Made by a program: the position numbers and the translations under genes. From Pseudomonadota bacterium (lineage in GTDB: Bacteria; Desulfobacterota; Binatia; Binatales; Binataceae), in the NCBI GenBank assembly GCA_021324455.1, contig JAJPJA010000069.1, positions 1 to 33,118 on the forward strand: 33,118 bases of DNA, read 5' to 3'. Under the pieces are notes generated by a model. It was not told the DNA's origin. It saw only the letters and a list, made by a program, of their open reading frames with translations, and did not search any database. Position 1 is the first letter of the stretch. Each line of letters opens with the position of its first letter. Below, piece after piece: positions 31,502 to 33,118 of this stretch.

Positions 31502-33118
31502 ATGGCAAAACTACGCGGCGAACAGATAATCGCGCAATGCTTCAAGAATGAGGACGTCGATACGTTCTTCTTCATGATGGGCGGTCCGACCAGCGGCACC
31601 GCCGGCGCCTGCCAGGAACTGGGCATGAAGGGCATCTACGTACGCCACGAGCAGGCCGCCGCGATGATGGCGCATGCGTATGCCCGCGTCACCGGCAAAC
31701 CGGGCATCTGCATCACACCCTCGGGCCCCGGCACCGCCAATGCCGTCACCGGACTGGCCAACGCGTGGGGCGACGCCACCCCGATTATCGCTATCGGCGG
31801 TTCGGCCCCGATGCGCGGGACCACCATGGAAACCTTTCAGGAGATGGATCAGGTCTCGATGATGCGGCCGGTGGTGAAAGCCGCCTACCGCGTCGATATC
31901 GCCGCGCGCATTCCCGAATATATCAGTTTGGCTTTTCGCGAAGCGCTGGACGGCAAGCGCGGCCCCATTTACCTGGACCTGCCCGGCGACATCCTCGCCA
32001 CGCCGGTGGATACCGACAAGCTCTACTGGCCCACCAAATACCGCGTCGATTCGCGTCCGGCGGGCGATCCGGATTTGATCGAACGCGCGATCGAACTGCT
32101 GCAACAGGCCGAGCGGCCCATCATGGTGACCGGCAGCGGCGTGCTGTGGTCGGGAGCGGGCGAGGAGATGCGCCGTTTTGTCGACGCCACCGGAATTCCG
32201 TTCTGGACCACACCGCAGGGACGCGGCGTGGTGCCCGAGGACCATCCACGCTCATTCCCCGCCGCCCGTTCCACCGCCTTTCGCGAGGCTGACGTGGTGC
32301 TGGTAATCGGCGCGCGGGCCAATTCGATGCTCACGTTCCTGCGCCCGCCGCGCTTTTCCGCCGAGGCCAAATTCATCAACGTCAATCTCGACGGCAAGGA
32401 ACTGGGCCATAACCGCGGCGTCGAAGTCGGCATCATCGGCGACGCCAAGCTGGTGCTGCAGCAACTGACCGCCGCGGCGGCGGGCAGATTCCGTCCGCGC
32501 GAAGAAACCCCCTGGATCTCCCGCCTGTCGGCCAAGCAGCGCTCCAATCAGGAACGCGACACCCCGCTGCTGCATTCGGACAAGGTACCGATCCATCCGC
32601 TGCGCCTGTGCAAGGAAGTGCGGGAGGTCATTTCGCGCGATACCATCCTGGTGGTTGACGGACACGAGATTTTGAACTTCGCTCGCCAATCGATTCCGAT
32701 TTACGCCCCTGGTACCAGTATCAACGCCGGACCTCACGGATGCATGGGGGTGGGAATCCCATTCGGCGTCGGCGCCAAAGCCGCCGCTCCCGAACGTCCG
32801 GTGGTGGTGCTGTCCGGCGACGGCGCCTTCGGCTGGAACGGAATGGAGATGGAAACCGCGATCCGCCACAAACTCCCGATCGTGGTGGTGGTTTCGAACA
32901 ACGGCGGTTTCACGTCGCATCAGACCGGATGGGCCGCGGCTGGGGTGAAGAGCGGCAACGTCGGGCGCGACCTCGGATGGCTGCGCTACGACAAGATGGT
33001 CGAGGCGTTCGGCGGCTACGGCGAATTCGTCGAGAAGCCGGATCAGATCCGGCCCGCGATCGAGCGGGCAATCAAGAGCGGAGTGCCGGCGCTGGTCAAT
33101 GTCTGCACCGACCCCGAC
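31502..33118 (+). CDS. TPP-dependent enzyme, 2-hydroxyacyl-CoA lyase / oxalyl-CoA decarboxylase-like (3' end outside window)
   Basis: 539 codons are visible without a stop. The protein belongs to the acetolactate-synthase-like TPP superfamily. The PYR domain has YVRHEQAAAMMAHAYARVTG with catalytic Glu50, then ITPSGPGTANAVTGLANAW and GGSAPMRGTTMETFQEMDQV. The middle domain follows (GPIYLDLPGDIL; ERPIMVTGSGVLWSGAG). The PP domain has SINAGPHGCMGVGIPFGVGA and the TPP/magnesium motif GDGAFGWNGMEMETAIRH...NN (Asp440 to Asn467). ETFQEMDQV and the GMEMET pattern resemble 2-hydroxyacyl-CoA lyase and oxalyl-CoA decarboxylase more than acetolactate synthase, but subclass is uncertain. ATG 31502 has GGAGGGG about 10 bases ahead. 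Very little of the C-terminus is missing (about 550-600 residues is usual). Confidence 0.9.
   Translation, partial: MAKLRGEQIIAQCFKNEDVDTFFFMMGGPTSGTAGACQELGMKGIYVRHEQAAAMMAHAYARVTGKPGICITPSGPGTANAVTGLANAWGDATPIIAIGGSAPMRGTTMETFQEMDQVSMMRPVVKAAYRVDIAARIPEYISLAFREALDGKRGPIYLDLPGDILATPVDTDKLYWPTKYRVDSRPAGDPDLIERAIELLQQAERPIMVTGSGVLWSGAGEEMRRFVDATGIPFWTTPQGRGVVPEDHPRSFPAARSTAFREADVVLVIGARANSMLTFLRPPRFSAEAKFINVNLDGKELGHNRGVEVGIIGDAKLVLQQLTAAAAGRFRPREETPWISRLSAKQRSNQERDTPLLHSDKVPIHPLRLCKEVREVISRDTILVVDGHEILNFARQSIPIYAPGTSINAGPHGCMGVGIPFGVGAKAAAPERPVVVLSGDGAFGWNGMEMETAIRHKLPIVVVVSNNGGFTSHQTGWAAAGVKSGNVGRDLGWLRYDKMVEAFGGYGEFVEKPDQIRPAIERAIKSGVPALVNVCTDPD

Noticed and set aside
1..33118. CRISPR arrays, insertion sequences, prophage, tRNA or rRNA genes
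   Set aside because: No regularly spaced direct repeats, transposase or integrase motifs, or tRNA-like cloverleaf segments were noticed on either strand.

Overview
The window is a GC-rich (about 60-65 % by eye), gene-dense bacterial chromosomal segment. About 28 protein genes are recognisable. I saw no tRNA, rRNA, CRISPR array, transposase or phage gene. Gene content (RecBCD subunits, a Ltp2-like thiolase with a DUF35 partner, cytochrome P450, acyl-CoA dehydrogenase, family III CoA-transferase, several amidohydrolases, a Kir channel) suggests a free-living soil or sediment heterotroph that breaks down lipids, isoprenoids or aromatics. Candidatus Binatota/Binatia or a related proteobacterial lineage fits the style, but that placement is inference; nothing here is a taxonomic marker.

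Layout. (1) 1-6524, minus strand: a small membrane-anchored protein, then recC and recB, with recB running off the left edge just after helicase motif VI. (2) 6762-10354, plus strand: a four-gene run of a stand-alone, degenerate Hint (intein-like) protein overlapping an SDR by ATGA, a DUF374 acyltransferase and an acyl-CoA/oxalate-CoA-ligase-like synthetase. (3) 10619-12215, minus strand: a thiolase-fold protein lacking the usual nucleophilic Cys, coupled to a DUF35 zinc-ribbon/OB protein. (4) 12402-17492: a DUF3303-like protein, a secreted small protein, a secreted phosphodiesterase, a family III CoA-transferase and a P450, mostly in divergent or convergent pairs. (5) 21590-17565, minus strand: a tight five-gene run of acyl-CoA dehydrogenase, VOC protein, ThiD, TenA and Kir channel. 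(6) 21756-25254, plus strand: two tandem paralogous D-aminoacylase-type amidohydrolases. (7) 28325-25435, minus strand: two PF04909-type amidohydrolases and an AllA-like protein behind a TTGACA promoter. (8) 28512-33118: an HSL-type esterase and a 3-hydroxyisobutyrate-dehydrogenase-like protein (plus), a dihydrodiol-dehydrogenase-like SDR (minus), and a divergent TPP enzyme of the 2-hydroxyacyl-CoA lyase/oxalyl-CoA decarboxylase group, cut at the right edge.

How the genes may work together. P450 oxidation, CoA activation, acyl-CoA dehydrogenation and Ltp2/DUF35-type retro-aldol cleavage are the parts of a branched (sterol- or isoprenoid-like) side-chain degradation route. The TPP enzyme, the CoA-transferase and the oxalate-CoA-ligase-like synthetase could together handle short 2-hydroxy or oxalyl-CoA units, with ThiD and TenA supplying the cofactor. 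Both readings are hypotheses drawn from family membership and neighbourhood. The most unusual items are the degenerate Hint protein fused by overlap to an SDR operon, the Cys-less thiolase whose last two sense codons form the next gene's ribosome binding site, the likely non-AUG start of the small membrane protein, and several perfect inverted repeats at gene boundaries.
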